DNA of 64,000 nucleotides from JAKALD01 sp963817785 (GTDB lineage Bacteria > Pseudomonadota > Gammaproteobacteria > Burkholderiales > SG8-39): the NCBI GenBank assembly GCA_963817785.1, contig CAWFPL010000002.1, positions 1,426,001 to 1,490,000 on the forward strand. The letters run 5' to 3'. The notes beneath the pieces are model-generated. The model made no database searches and was not told the origin of the DNA. It was given only the letters and a program-made list of their open reading frames with translations. Shown here in pieces: positions 44,575 through 52,292 of this stretch (positions within the stretch are counted from its first letter, which is position 1; the number at the start of each line of letters is the position of its first letter). The position numbers and the translations under genes are program-made.

Positions 44575-46368
44575 TTATTTCCACTCCGCCGCGGGCGCCT
44601 CGTGGCGCAGGCTCGCTTCCTCGGCGAGCAGCTGGGCGAGGTCCTCGCGTCCGCGCTCGCTGAGCGCGATCATCTGCTTGACGTCCTTGCGGTGCGCCGC
44701 GAGCTGCACGAGCTGCTCCTCGTCGTGGCGGCGGAACTGCAGGGCGATGCGGTGCGCGGCATGCGCGCCGAAGCCGAGCATCCCGAGCGCGGCCTCGGCG
44801 GCGGCGAGCGCGGAGCCGAAGGTCTCGCGCACCGCCGGCACGCCCAGCTCGACGTACGCGAACGCGTCGGTGCGGCTGTGCGCGCGCGCCAGGAGCTTGA
44901 GCGCCGGATAGCGCTCGCGCGCCATGCGGGCGATCTGCATCGCGGCCTCGGCGTCGTCCACCGCAATCACCAGCAGCTTGGCGTGCGCGGCGCCGGCCGC
45001 TTCGAGCAGGTCGGCGCGCGTGGCGTCGCCGTAGTACGCCTTCCAGCCGAAGCGGCGCACCAGCTCGATCTGGTTGGGGTCGTGGTCGATCACCGTGGCG
45101 CCGATCCCCAGGGCGCGCAGCACGCGCGTGACGATCTGGCCGAAGCGCCCGAAGCCGGCCACGATCACCGGGTTGCGCTCCGCGATCACGTCGGCCGCGC
45201 GCGCGGGTGCGCGCGCCAGGCGCGGCGCGACGAGCCGCTCGTACAGCGCCATGAGCAGCGGCGTGGTGAGCATCGAGGCCGCGACCGCCGCCGTCAGGAC
45301 GTGCAGCGTCGCCTCGGGAAGTACGCCGCCCGCCGCGCCGAACAGCACGAAGGCGAACTCGCCCACCTGCGACAACGCCACCGCGAACAGCGCAGCGTCG
45401 GCGTTGCCGCAATAGAACGGGCGCGCGACGCCGAACAGCAGCATGATCTTCAGGGCTACCACCGCGAGCGCGAGGCCGAAGACGAGCAGCGGCCGGTGCA
45501 CGAACAGGCCCAGGTCCACCGACATGCCGACGGCGATGAAGAACAGGCCGAGCAGCAGCCCCTTGAACGGCTCGATGTCGAGCTCGAGCTCGTGGCGGTA
45601 CTCGGAGTCGGCGAGCAGCACGCCGGCGAGGAACGCGCCGAGCGCCATCGACAGGCCCACCAGCTGCATGAGCGCCGCGATGCCGAGCACCAGAAACAAC
45701 GCGAAGCCGATGAACACCTCGCGCAGCTTGGTATTGGCGATCCAGCGCAACGCCGGCCGCAGAACGTGGCGCCCGGCGACCACCACCAGCCCGATCATGC
45801 CGATCGCCTTGGCGGCGGCGAGCCAGTCGAAGGCGGTGCCGCCGCCGCGCTCGGCGGTCATCAGGCCGAGCACCAGCATCAGCGGGATCACCGCCAGATC
45901 CTGGAACAGCAGCACCGAGAACGACGCCTGCCCGCCGGGGGTGGACAGGAGATTCTTTTCGGCGAGCGTCTGCAGGCCGATCGCGGTGGAGGACATGGCG
46001 AAGCCCATGCCGGCGAGCAGCGCCACCTTGAAGGGGAATCCGAGCGCCCAGCCGAGCGCCGTCACCGCGGCCAGCGTGGCGAGCACCTGAACGCTGCCCA
46101 GGCCGAAGATCGGCCGGCGCAGCGTCCACAGGCGGCGCGGATTGAGCTCGAGGCCCACCAGGAACAGCAGCAGCACCACGCCGAATTCGGCGAACTGCAG
46201 GATCACCTGCGGCTCGGCGACCAGCCCGAGGCCCCAGGGGCCGATCGCCATGCCCGCGAGCAGGAAGCCGAGCACCGAGCCCAGGCCGAGGCGCTTGGTG
46301 ATCGGCACCGCGATCGCGCCCGCCGCGAGGTAGATCAGCGCCTGGTGCAGAAAACCGTGATCCGGCAT
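44575..46368 (-). CDS. kefC: KefC-type monovalent cation:proton antiporter (CPA2)
   Basis: 597 residues. N-terminal Na/H exchanger domain with about 12 helices (GLGSVLGFLLAGMAIGPWGLGLVAEPQVILQFAEFGVVLLLFLVGLELNPRRLW, GQASFSVLLFQDLAVIPLM) and a cytosolic TrkA-N/RCK Rossmann domain from about residue 395 (PVIVAGFGRFGQIVTRVLRALGIGATVIDHDPNQIELVRRFGWKAYYGDATR). This is the glutathione-gated potassium efflux (Kef) type. Adjacent kefF (4 bases upstream) supports KefC and protection against electrophiles by cytoplasmic acidification. Confidence 0.92.
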   Translation of the reverse strand: MPDHGFLHQALIYLAAGAIAVPITKRLGLGSVLGFLLAGMAIGPWGLGLVAEPQVILQFAEFGVVLLLFLVGLELNPRRLWTLRRPIFGLGSVQVLATLAAVTALGWALGFPFKVALLAGMGFAMSSTAIGLQTLAEKNLLSTPGGQASFSVLLFQDLAVIPLMLVLGLMTAERGGGTAFDWLAAAKAIGMIGLVVVAGRHVLRPALRWIANTKLREVFIGFALFLVLGIAALMQLVGLSMALGAFLAGVLLADSEYRHELELDIEPFKGLLLGLFFIAVGMSVDLGLFVHRPLLVFGLALAVVALKIMLLFGVARPFYCGNADAALFAVALSQVGEFAFVLFGAAGGVLPEATLHVLTAAVAASMLTTPLLMALYERLVAPRLARAPARAADVIAERNPVIVAGFGRFGQIVTRVLRALGIGATVIDHDPNQIELVRRFGWKAYYGDATRADLLEAAGAAHAKLLVIAVDDAEAAMQIARMARERYPALKLLARAHSRTDAFAYVELGVPAVRETFGSALAAAEAALGMLGFGAHAAHRIALQFRRHDEEQLVQLAAHRKDVKQMIALSERGREDLAQLLAEEASLRHEAPAAEWK

Positions 46369-46371
46369 GGC

Positions 46372-46947
46372 TTACTCCGCGGGAAGGCTGGATTCGAAGG
46401 GCGCGGGCGCCTCGCCCGCGACGATGCGCTCGAGCAGCGCCCGGTAGCGCGCCGCGCTCGCGGCGATGTCCGCTTCGGCGGCCAGGCGCGCCGCGTGCAC
46501 CACGAACGGCGGCAGGCAGGTCATGCCGCAGTAGTGCGCCATCTGCTCGAACGGGCGCAGCAGCTCGGGGATCGTGAAGCGCGCGTGCCCGCCGTGGCGG
46601 TAGGACTCGGCGTGGCCGCCGGTGGTGAGCGCCTGCATGAAGCGCTTGCCGTGCAGCTTGCCGCCCCCCTCGCCGTAGGCCCAGCCCGGCAGGAGCACGC
46701 TGTCCTGCCACTCCTTGAGCAGCGCCGGCGCGCTGTACCAGTAGAGGGGGTGCTGGAACACCAGCACCTCGTGCGCGGCGGCGAGCGCCTGCTCGCGCCG
46801 CGCGTCGACGAACAGGTCCGGGTAGTTCTCGTACAGATCGTGCAGCGTGACCCCGTCCAGATCCTCGATCGCCTCGCGCAGGGCGCGGTTGGCGCGCGAG
46901 CGGTCCTGGGCCGGATGGGCGTAGAGCACGAGGATGCGGTTGGGCAT
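46372..46947 (-). CDS. kefF: KefF-like quinone oxidoreductase, KefC ancillary protein
   Basis: 191 residues of the flavodoxin-like NAD(P)H dehydrogenase family: ILVLYAHPAQDRSRANRALREAI, FQHPLYWYSAPALLKEWQDSVLLPGWAYGEGG, KRFMQALTTGGHAESY. These match KefF/NQO1-type enzymes. KefF binds KefC and has FMN-dependent quinone reductase activity. It starts 5 bases before kefC in the same direction, so the pair is an operon. Confidence 0.88.
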   Translation of the reverse strand: MPNRILVLYAHPAQDRSRANRALREAIEDLDGVTLHDLYENYPDLFVDARREQALAAAHEVLVFQHPLYWYSAPALLKEWQDSVLLPGWAYGEGGGKLHGKRFMQALTTGGHAESYRHGGHARFTIPELLRPFEQMAHYCGMTCLPPFVVHAARLAAEADIAASAARYRALLERIVAGEAPAPFESSLPAE

Positions 46948-47007
46948 GCGGACCGGGCAACGGCTGGGCGCCGCGACAATCTAGCACGCAAAGGTAGAAT
47001 CGCCTGC

Positions 47008-47559
47008 ATGGACAAGGACGCTGCCGGAAAGCCGATCACCGCCGACCAGTTCAGGCTCGGCATGCGCAGCCTGGCGGGCGCGGTGAGCATCATCACCAGC
47101 GCGCACGCCGGGCACCGCTACGGAATGACCGCCACCGCCGTGTGCTCGGTGAGCGTCGAGCCGCCGACCGTGCTGGTGTGCGTCAACAAGAACGCCTCGA
47201 CGCACGATGCGATCGACAAGAGCGGGGTTTACTGCGTCAACGTGCTGCGCGCGGACGACGCTGAGCTCTCCAACGTGTTCAGCGGCGCACAGAAGGGCGA
47301 AGCCCGCTTCAAGGCGGGCGCCTGGACGCGGCTCGCCACCGGCTCGCCGGTGCTGCTCGAGTCGCTGGTGAGCTTCGACTGCCGCGCGGTAAGGCGCGTG
47401 GCGCACGGCTCGCACAGCGTCTTTCTCGGCCAGGTCGATCAGATCCTGTTCGGCAAGAAGGGCCGGCCGCTGGTGTACGCCGACGGGCAGTACGCCAAGC
47501 TCGCCCCGCTCACCCACGGCGAGCCGCTGCCCGAAGGGCTCGACTACTGGGGTTTCTGA
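47008..47559 (+). CDS. Flavin reductase (DIM6/NTAB family)
   Basis: 183 residues from ATG 47008; the frame is open far upstream but only as an antisense shadow of kefC. FRLGMRSLAGAVSIITSAHAGHRYGMTATAVCSVSVEPPTVLVCVNKNASTHDAI and VFLGQVDQILFGKKGRPLVYADGQY are typical of the two-component monooxygenase reductases (HpaC/DszD-like) that supply FMNH2 or FADH2. A TAGAAT -10-like box lies at 46994-46999. Its oxygenase partner is not next to it; the luciferase-like gene at 31148 is one candidate in the window. Confidence 0.87.
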   Translation: MDKDAAGKPITADQFRLGMRSLAGAVSIITSAHAGHRYGMTATAVCSVSVEPPTVLVCVNKNASTHDAIDKSGVYCVNVLRADDAELSNVFSGAQKGEARFKAGAWTRLATGSPVLLESLVSFDCRAVRRVAHGSHSVFLGQVDQILFGKKGRPLVYADGQYAKLAPLTHGEPLPEGLDYWGF

Positions 47560-47567
47560 GCCGGCGC

Positions 47568-48188
47568 TCAGTCCGGCAGGGCGCCCGGCAGGTTGAAGCG
47601 CTGGCGCGTGGTGCAGTAACGGCTGGCGTAGAGCCGCCCGACCGGGCGGTAGTGCGCTTCGCTCACGCGCTTGGTCTGCGGGTCGACGACCCCAGCGCGC
47701 GCGTGCAGCAGCAGGATCTCGCCCAGGATCAGCTCGCGCTCGCCGCGGATCTCCAGGCGCTGGTAGAGCCGGCACTCGAAGCTGGCGGGCGCCTCGGCGA
47801 TGCGCGGATGCTTGACGAGCAGGGCAGGGGCCGGCGTGAGCCCCGCCTGCGCGAACTCGCTTTCCTCTTCCGGAATCTCCTCGCTGGAGAGGTGCATCGC
47901 GTTGGCGGTCGCCTCGTCGACCAGGTTCACCACGAACTCGCCGGTGCGGCGGATGTTCTTCAAGGTGTGCTTCATCGCGCCGTCGCCGCGCGGCCCGAAG
48001 CTCACGATGCACAGCGGCGGGTCCTCCGACAGCGCGTTGAAGAAGGAGAACGGCGCGCAGTTGGCGACGCCGTTCGCGTTCCAGGTCGAGATCCACGCGA
48101 TCGGCCGCGGGATCACCAGCCCGGTGAGCAGCTTGTAGCGCTCGAGCGCGCTGAGCTCCGAGAAGCGCAGGTCGAGCGCGCCGCTCAC
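47568..48188 (-). CDS. Flavin reductase-like FMN-binding protein
   Basis: 206 residues from GTG 48188, whose GTGA overlaps the stop of the ABM gene by four bases. LRFSELSALERYKLLTGLVIPRPIAWISTWNANGVANCAPFSFFNALSEDPPLCIVSFGPRGDGAMKHTLKNIRRTGEFVVNLVDE marks the second branch of the FMN-binding split-barrel reductases. It is convergent with the other flavin reductase, only 8 bases apart. Probable role: flavin or quinone reduction linked to the ABM monooxygenase. Confidence 0.85.
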   Translation of the reverse strand: MSGALDLRFSELSALERYKLLTGLVIPRPIAWISTWNANGVANCAPFSFFNALSEDPPLCIVSFGPRGDGAMKHTLKNIRRTGEFVVNLVDEATANAMHLSSEEIPEEESEFAQAGLTPAPALLVKHPRIAEAPASFECRLYQRLEIRGERELILGEILLLHARAGVVDPQTKRVSEAHYRPVGRLYASRYCTTRQRFNLPGALPD

Positions 48189-48481
48189 GGCGCGGCCCGG
48201 CGGTAGAACTGGCGCTCGCGCGACTCGAGCCAGCCGAGCGCGGTGTCGAAGTACTTCTTGAAGTGCGGGGTCTGCTGGTGCGCCTCGAACGCGATTGCGT
48301 CTTTGTAGACCTCGTAGAGCATGACGCGGGTGCGATCCTCCGGGTCGGCCAGCACGTCGAACTGCAGGCAGCCGGGCTCGGTCTCGCGCGCCGCCCTGGC
48401 GTTCGCCAGCACTGCGGGTATGAAGCGGTCGACGCAATCGGGCTTGATCTTGACGTGGACGGTCAGAACGATGGCGCTCAT
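48185..48481 (-). CDS. Antibiotic-biosynthesis-monooxygenase-type (YgiN-like) protein
   Basis: 98 residues from ATG 48481, preceded by GAGGAG. SAIVLTVHVKIKPDCVDRFIPAVLANARAARETEPGCLQFDVLADPEDRTRVMLYEVYKDAIAFEAHQQTPHFKKYFDTALGWLESREIQFY-type pattern is the ABM dimeric alpha/beta barrel (quinol or antibiotic monooxygenase, no metal or flavin). It is translationally coupled to the flavin reductase-like gene through GTGA. In E. coli the relative YgiN works in quinol redox cycling. Confidence 0.87.
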   Translation of the reverse strand: MSAIVLTVHVKIKPDCVDRFIPAVLANARAARETEPGCLQFDVLADPEDRTRVMLYEVYKDAIAFEAHQQTPHFKKYFDTALGWLESRERQFYRRAAP

Positions 48482-48533
48482 CGGGGGCTCCTCGGTGACG
48501 GGTGCGGGCATTATCGGCAGCGGGTCCGCGGCG

Positions 48534-48562
48534 TCAACAAATAGGCGAATCTTTGGTAGAAT
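48534..48562 (+). promoter_or_regulatory. Probable promoter of tRNA-Arg
   Basis: TCAACA (4 of 6 matches to TTGACA) at 48534-48539, a 17-base spacer and TAGAAT at 48557-48562, ending 12 bases before the mature tRNA 5' end. Confidence 0.5.
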
Positions 48563-48573
48563 CCGCCCCCTTC

Positions 48574-48650
48574 GCGCCCGTAGCTCAGCTGGATAGAGTA
48601 CCTGGCTACGAACCAGGGGGTCGTGGGTTCAAATCCTGCCGGGCGCGCCA
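48574..48650 (+). tRNA. tRNA-Arg (ACG), insertion target of the ICE
   Basis: A 77-nt tRNA: acceptor GCGCCCG...CGGGCGC, D arm AGCTCAGCTGGATAGAGT, anticodon stem CCTGG/CCAGG with loop CTACGAA and anticodon ACG at 48608-48610, T arm GTGGGTTCAAATCCTGC and 3' GCCA. Immediately downstream lies the integrase gene pointing at it, which is the usual layout when a tyrosine integrase uses the tRNA 3' end as attachment site. Confidence 0.97.
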
Positions 48651-48669
48651 ATAATCAACACGTTACACT

Positions 48670-48715
48670 GCACCTAGACGGTGCGCTGTATCATTCAAAC
48701 CCGGCTGTATCATTC
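48670..48715. repeat. Direct repeats and small inverted repeat near attL
   Basis: GCTGTATCATTC occurs twice (48685-48696 and 48704-48715), 19 bases apart, about two DNA turns. Just before them GCACC TAGAC GGTGC (48670-48684) forms an inverted repeat. Such paired direct repeats beside an att core are typical arm-type integrase sites; no protein data supports this here. Confidence 0.55.
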
Positions 48716-48722
48716 GCGGCGC

Positions 48723-49811
48723 CTACCGGAGCGGTTTAACACGCTCCGGCTTGCGCCGATAGACGCGGTCGGTGAGCCGCGAGTCCGCATGCGCGAGGAG
48801 CGCGCGTGCGTGCTCGAGACTGCTGGCGTCGCTTGCGCACTTCGCGCGCAGATCATGCTCGGTAAAGCGCTCGGTGACCTTCGTCTCCGCGAGCACGCGG
48901 TCCATGAACCGCTGCCACATCGAGTCCCAGCCGTTCGCCGAGCCGTTGTCCTTCACGTAGCACTCGCCCCGGCGGTTGCAGAACAGGTAGGGCGCGATGT
49001 CGACGGGGCGCGCCGCGATGGCGGCGTCTACGGCCGCGCGCAGCTCGGGCGACCACTCGATGATGAGCCGCTTGCCCGTCGTCCTGGCGGTCTTGTGCGG
49101 CTGCACGTGGATGCCGTCGTCCTCGAAGTCCTGGCACGGGCGCAGCCGCAGCAGGTCGCCGCGGCGCAGGCCGGTGAGCAGCTTCACGCGCATGTAGGCT
49201 TGCACGGCGAGCACGCTCCCGGTCTTCCTGCGCGGCTTGAGCGCGAGCGCCTCGACGATCTCCCAATCCTCGACGTAGCGGTCGCGCGGGCGTTCGCCCT
49301 CGAGGCGCACCTGCGCCTTGAAGGGGTGCCGGTCGACGTATCCCCACTCGACGGCCTTGGTGAAGGCGTGCGAAAGCACCTCGATCTCGCGGTGCGCCGC
49401 GACCCGACCGCCGCGCGTCTTGCCGTCCTCGCCGACGACCTTCTGCCGGCGCCGGTCGACGTACTGATAGACGAGCCGCGGCGGGAAGGGCGCGAGCGGC
49501 ATCGCGCCGAACACCGCGCGCAGCCGGCCGACCGCGCGCAGGTTGTCGCCCTGCGTCTTGGGCGCCTTCGTGGGCACGACCTCGATCGCGTAGCGGTCGA
49601 GCATGGCGGCAATCGTGCGCGCGGCCTCTGTGGCGCCTAGACGCGCGGACCACGCCCGGTAGGCTTCCGGCAGCGTTGCGCCCAAGCGGAACATCTGCTT
49701 GTCGTCCCATATCTCCTCGAGCCCGGGCGGCACGCGGTAGTAGAAGGCGCCGTGCTGGTGGACCCAGCGCGCGGGCAGGCTGCGGTGCTCAGTCTTTCGC
49801 TTGCGTGGCAA
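48723..49811 (-). CDS. int: Tyrosine-type integrase of the ICE
   Basis: 362 residues. The C-terminal catalytic set is visible: Arg in LLTGLRRGDLLRLR, His-x-x-Arg in FTEHDLRAKCASD, a following His in LLAHADSRLTDRVYRRKPERV and the tyrosine nucleophile in VYRRK. The N-terminus (about 1-130) is an SAM-like core-binding domain. The gene points at the tRNA-Arg and is 72 bases from it. It overlaps the upstream DUF4224 gene by 23 bases, so the two are co-expressed. Confidence 0.93.
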   Translation of the reverse strand: MPRKRKTEHRSLPARWVHQHGAFYYRVPPGLEEIWDDKQMFRLGATLPEAYRAWSARLGATEAARTIAAMLDRYAIEVVPTKAPKTQGDNLRAVGRLRAVFGAMPLAPFPPRLVYQYVDRRRQKVVGEDGKTRGGRVAAHREIEVLSHAFTKAVEWGYVDRHPFKAQVRLEGERPRDRYVEDWEIVEALALKPRRKTGSVLAVQAYMRVKLLTGLRRGDLLRLRPCQDFEDDGIHVQPHKTARTTGKRLIIEWSPELRAAVDAAIAARPVDIAPYLFCNRRGECYVKDNGSANGWDSMWQRFMDRVLAETKVTERFTEHDLRAKCASDASSLEHARALLAHADSRLTDRVYRRKPERVKPLR

Positions 49812-50025
49812 GGGCGCTCCAGTCGGGCGTGTGCTGCGCGAATATCTTATCCGGAAGCTCCCCGATGCGCAGGTAGTGCTCGCGCGCGACGCTCACGGTG
49901 CCGTCGGCGCGGCGCTGCGCCGGGATTCCGAGCGCGAGGAGCCACCGCAGCTGCTCGGCGGCGCGCTTGTAGCCGGTGACCTCCACCAGCTCCTTGGCGG
50001 TCAGGGTAAGCGGCTGCGCACTCAT
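49789..50025 (-). CDS. DUF4224 small DNA-binding-like protein
   Basis: 78 residues from ATG 50025. LTLTAKELVEVTGYKRAAEQLRWLLALGIPAQRRADGTVSVAREHY is the DUF4224 pattern: a short helix-turn-helix-like fold found next to phage and ICE integrases. It may act as an excisionase or recombination directionality factor. It overlaps int by 23 bases. Function is inferred from context. Confidence 0.82.
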   Translation of the reverse strand: MSAQPLTLTAKELVEVTGYKRAAEQLRWLLALGIPAQRRADGTVSVAREHYLRIGELPDKIFAQHTPDWSALATQAKD

Positions 50026-50182
50026 CGCGGTTACTCCCGCACGCGCAGATCTTCCGGCCACGTGAACGGGTCTGCGCCCTTGCTCGATAGCGCGCTCGTC
50101 CATGTCCAGTCCTCGCCTGGCGGCCTCGTGCGATGGTCAGACGTCGGACGATCGCCCATCTGCTTCACGGAGCACTGCACGG

Positions 50183-50860
50183 TTACCCGGATCTCGCGGG
50201 TAACTCGGGTGGCTCCGCTGTTCGGTTCGCGGCCGCGGGCCGCACCGGCCGAACCGCCACCCGATCGCGCTGCCCGCGCTTCGATTTGCGCCCCGAGCGG
50301 CCGCGCAGGCGCTTGGAGACGTCGAGACTGCCCTGGCAGGCGGGGCATTCATAGCGCGTGGCCGCCTCATAGGGCTGGATGATGGAGTAGGTGCGGCACT
50401 TCGCGCAGCGCGCCTCGCGGATCGTGCCGTCGGCCTGCTTCAAGAGCTGCACCAGGCGCCATGCGCGGTCGATCGGAAGCAGCGGGGGTTTCGCCGCGGC
50501 GCGCGCCTCGCCCTCTGAATCCGGTTTGTGCGCAGCGCCGCACCAGAAAGCATGGTAGCGATCGTAGGCCGCGACGAAGGCTTCCCGCGTGTCCCTGTCC
50601 CCGCCGACCGAGCACAGGTACCGGTACTGCAGCAAGAACGCCGAGGCGTGCATGCGCATCACCGGGGCGAAGTAGTAGTCGTTGCTCCGCGGGGTCTGCC
50701 CGGAGGGCGATGAGCGCCCGGTGATTTCCTCGTACAGGGCGCGCGCCTGGGCAAGGGGCATGTCGAGAATCGCGGCGATGAGGCTCGCGCGCATGCCGTG
50801 CGCGATCATCATGGAGGCGAGCCTCCTGTGGTGGATTTGTATCGCTCGGTCCTTGATCAT
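50183..50860 (-). CDS. FlhC-like transcriptional activator of the ICE
   Basis: 225 residues from ATG 50860. It matches the FlhC pattern: DRAIQIHHRRLASMMIAHGMRASLIAAILDMPLAQARALYEEITGRSSPSGQTPRSNDYYF, HASAFLLQYRYLC, AYDRYHAFW, LLPIDRAWRLVQLLKQADGTIREARCAKCRTYSIIQPYEAATRYECPACQG, with the CxxC...CxxC zinc site near 155-180. E. coli FlhC is 192 aa; the extra C-terminus (about 30 aa) is Arg-rich and basic. The start overlaps the FlhD-like gene by four bases (ATGA). SetC of SXT and AcaC of IncC plasmids are known FlhC-type activators of conjugation. Confidence 0.82.
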   Translation of the reverse strand: MIKDRAIQIHHRRLASMMIAHGMRASLIAAILDMPLAQARALYEEITGRSSPSGQTPRSNDYYFAPVMRMHASAFLLQYRYLCSVGGDRDTREAFVAAYDRYHAFWCGAAHKPDSEGEARAAAKPPLLPIDRAWRLVQLLKQADGTIREARCAKCRTYSIIQPYEAATRYECPACQGSLDVSKRLRGRSGRKSKRGQRDRVAVRPVRPAAANRTAEPPELPARSG

Positions 50861-51180
50861 GGGAGGAACTCCGCCGGAATACTCGCCATGAACGCATGCA
50901 GGAGCTGGTTCGCGTCGAGCGTTCCCGCGGCCGCGCGAACCCAAAACTCCGCGCTCGTAATGCGCATGGTTGCGACCAGGAGGTCCATGCTGCACATCGG
51001 ATCGAGCGTGGCCGATTCAACCTTGAGAAGGGCATCGGCCGCCTGCTGCGTCATCCCCAGGAACGGGGCGACCGCCGGGTAGGTGCGCACGAGCTCCTGG
51101 ACGAGCGCAAGGTACTCGTTGTTGACCCGACGGATCCGCGCACGGATGGTGGCCGATAGACGAAGCGTGTCCAGATTCAT
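50857..51180 (-). CDS. FlhD-like transcriptional activator of the ICE
   Basis: 107 residues, helical. RRVNNEYLALVQELVRTYPAVAPFLGMTQQAADALLKVESATLDPMCSMDLLVATMRITSAEFWVRAAAG corresponds to FlhD: NLSYLLLAQRLI, FRLGINEEMATTLAALT and the Phe-containing segment after it. Length matches FlhD (about 116). The next gene is FlhC-like with ATGA overlap, so a FlhD4C2-type complex is likely. The gene starts 5 bases after the coiled-coil protein ends, so all three are probably one transcript. Similarity is weak in residues and clear in layout. Confidence 0.75.
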   Translation of the reverse strand: MNLDTLRLSATIRARIRRVNNEYLALVQELVRTYPAVAPFLGMTQQAADALLKVESATLDPMCSMDLLVATMRITSAEFWVRAAAGTLDANQLLHAFMASIPAEFLP

Positions 51181-51185
51181 CGTGG

Positions 51186-52292
51186 CTACCTCCGTTTCGC
51201 GCCGGTGCGGGCGGCGGCGCGCTCCATCTGGTCGGCGAGCTTGCGCAGGAGCGAGGCGACGCGCTCGAACTTGGCGGCGACCTTGGGGTCGGCGGCGGCC
51301 GAGGCCACATAGGCCGCGGTGTACTTCGCGGCGAGGGACTGGACCTCGGCCTCCAGGCTCGCGAGAACTTCGAGGCTCGCTTTGGCGCTCGCGCGCGAGC
51401 CCTCGAGCGCGGCCATTTGGCGCTTGGCCTCGTCGATCCGAGCTTCGGCTTTTTGGAGCTCGTTCGAGACCTCGCGCAGGCGCTTTTCCTTCGCCTTGAG
51501 CGCTTCCTGGAGCGAGGCGTATCCCGGCGGGAGCGTGGGCACTTCCTTCTCGACGGGGTGCGCCTTGAGGTCTTCGATCTCCTGCTTGAGGCTACGGCGT
51601 GAGTCGATGAGCGCAAGGCGCTCGGAGCTTGCGCGCTCGAGCTCCTCGTCGTGCTTGTTGAGGATCTCCTTGAGCTGCAGCACGAGGAGCTCCGCTTCTT
51701 TATGGCGCGCCGACTCGCTCTGCACCTCCTTGCGCAGTGCCGCGTTGTCCGACTCGAGCTCCTCGTTGCGCGTGTCTTTTGCCTCGACGTCCTTTTCGAG
51801 GCGATCGATCGCGGACTGCAAGTCGGCGGGCATCACTTTCTTGCCGTCGGCCGCCCGCTGGATCGCCTCCTCGACCACCGCGTCGGCGAGGTTGCCTTGC
51901 GCGAGCCGGTACACGACCGTAGAGGAGAGATTGTCGAGCGCGCCTTGGTGTTCCCCCAGGCGCTCGTCGGCAAACTGCGCCGTGCTCATCATGCGCCGCG
52001 CGATCCGCGGATCGATGCGGCACTCGTGCACACATATGGCCTCCCATAGGCCCACGCCATTCACGCCGAGCCTATCCCTGATGACGGCGAGCGAGCGTCC
52101 CATCTCCACGATCTCCCAAGCCGTGCGGTGGATTGAAAGGCGAATCTTGCCGACGTGGTACTTGACCTCGGCGCGAAGCGCCGGATCCTTGATGTCGGCG
52201 AGACTGAAGCCGGGCGCGGCGGCTGCGTCCTTGGCGGCGGGTGTCGCGCTGGCGGGCTGATTCGCAGAGATGCTCACTATCTTGGATGCCAT
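51186..52292 (-). CDS. Coiled-coil protein with DUF3102-like N-terminal domain
   Basis: 368 residues. The N-terminal 150 residues have AWEIVEMGRSLAVIRDRLGVNGVGLWEAICVHECRIDPRIARRMMSTAQFADE, reminiscent of DUF3102 (a helical domain of plasmid and ICE proteins with a helix-turn-helix-like end). Residues about 160-340 are a long coiled coil (KDVEAKDTRNEELESDNAALRKEVQSESARHKE...). A basic tail follows. It could be a transcription or maintenance factor. No enzymatic motif is seen. It is the first gene of the minus-strand regulatory operon and diverges from the relaxase. Confidence 0.7.
   Translation of the reverse strand: MASKIVSISANQPASATPAAKDAAAAPGFSLADIKDPALRAEVKYHVGKIRLSIHRTAWEIVEMGRSLAVIRDRLGVNGVGLWEAICVHECRIDPRIARRMMSTAQFADERLGEHQGALDNLSSTVVYRLAQGNLADAVVEEAIQRAADGKKVMPADLQSAIDRLEKDVEAKDTRNEELESDNAALRKEVQSESARHKEAELLVLQLKEILNKHDEELERASSERLALIDSRRSLKQEIEDLKAHPVEKEVPTLPPGYASLQEALKAKEKRLREVSNELQKAEARIDEAKRQMAALEGSRASAKASLEVLASLEAEVQSLAAKYTAAYVASAAADPKVAAKFERVASLLRKLADQMERAAARTGAKRR

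Noticed and set aside
50182..50204. Hairpin GTTACCCG...CGGGTAAC at the end of the FlhC-like gene
   Set aside because: It is symmetric but has no T run on the minus strand and lies on the stop codon; too weak to call a terminator.
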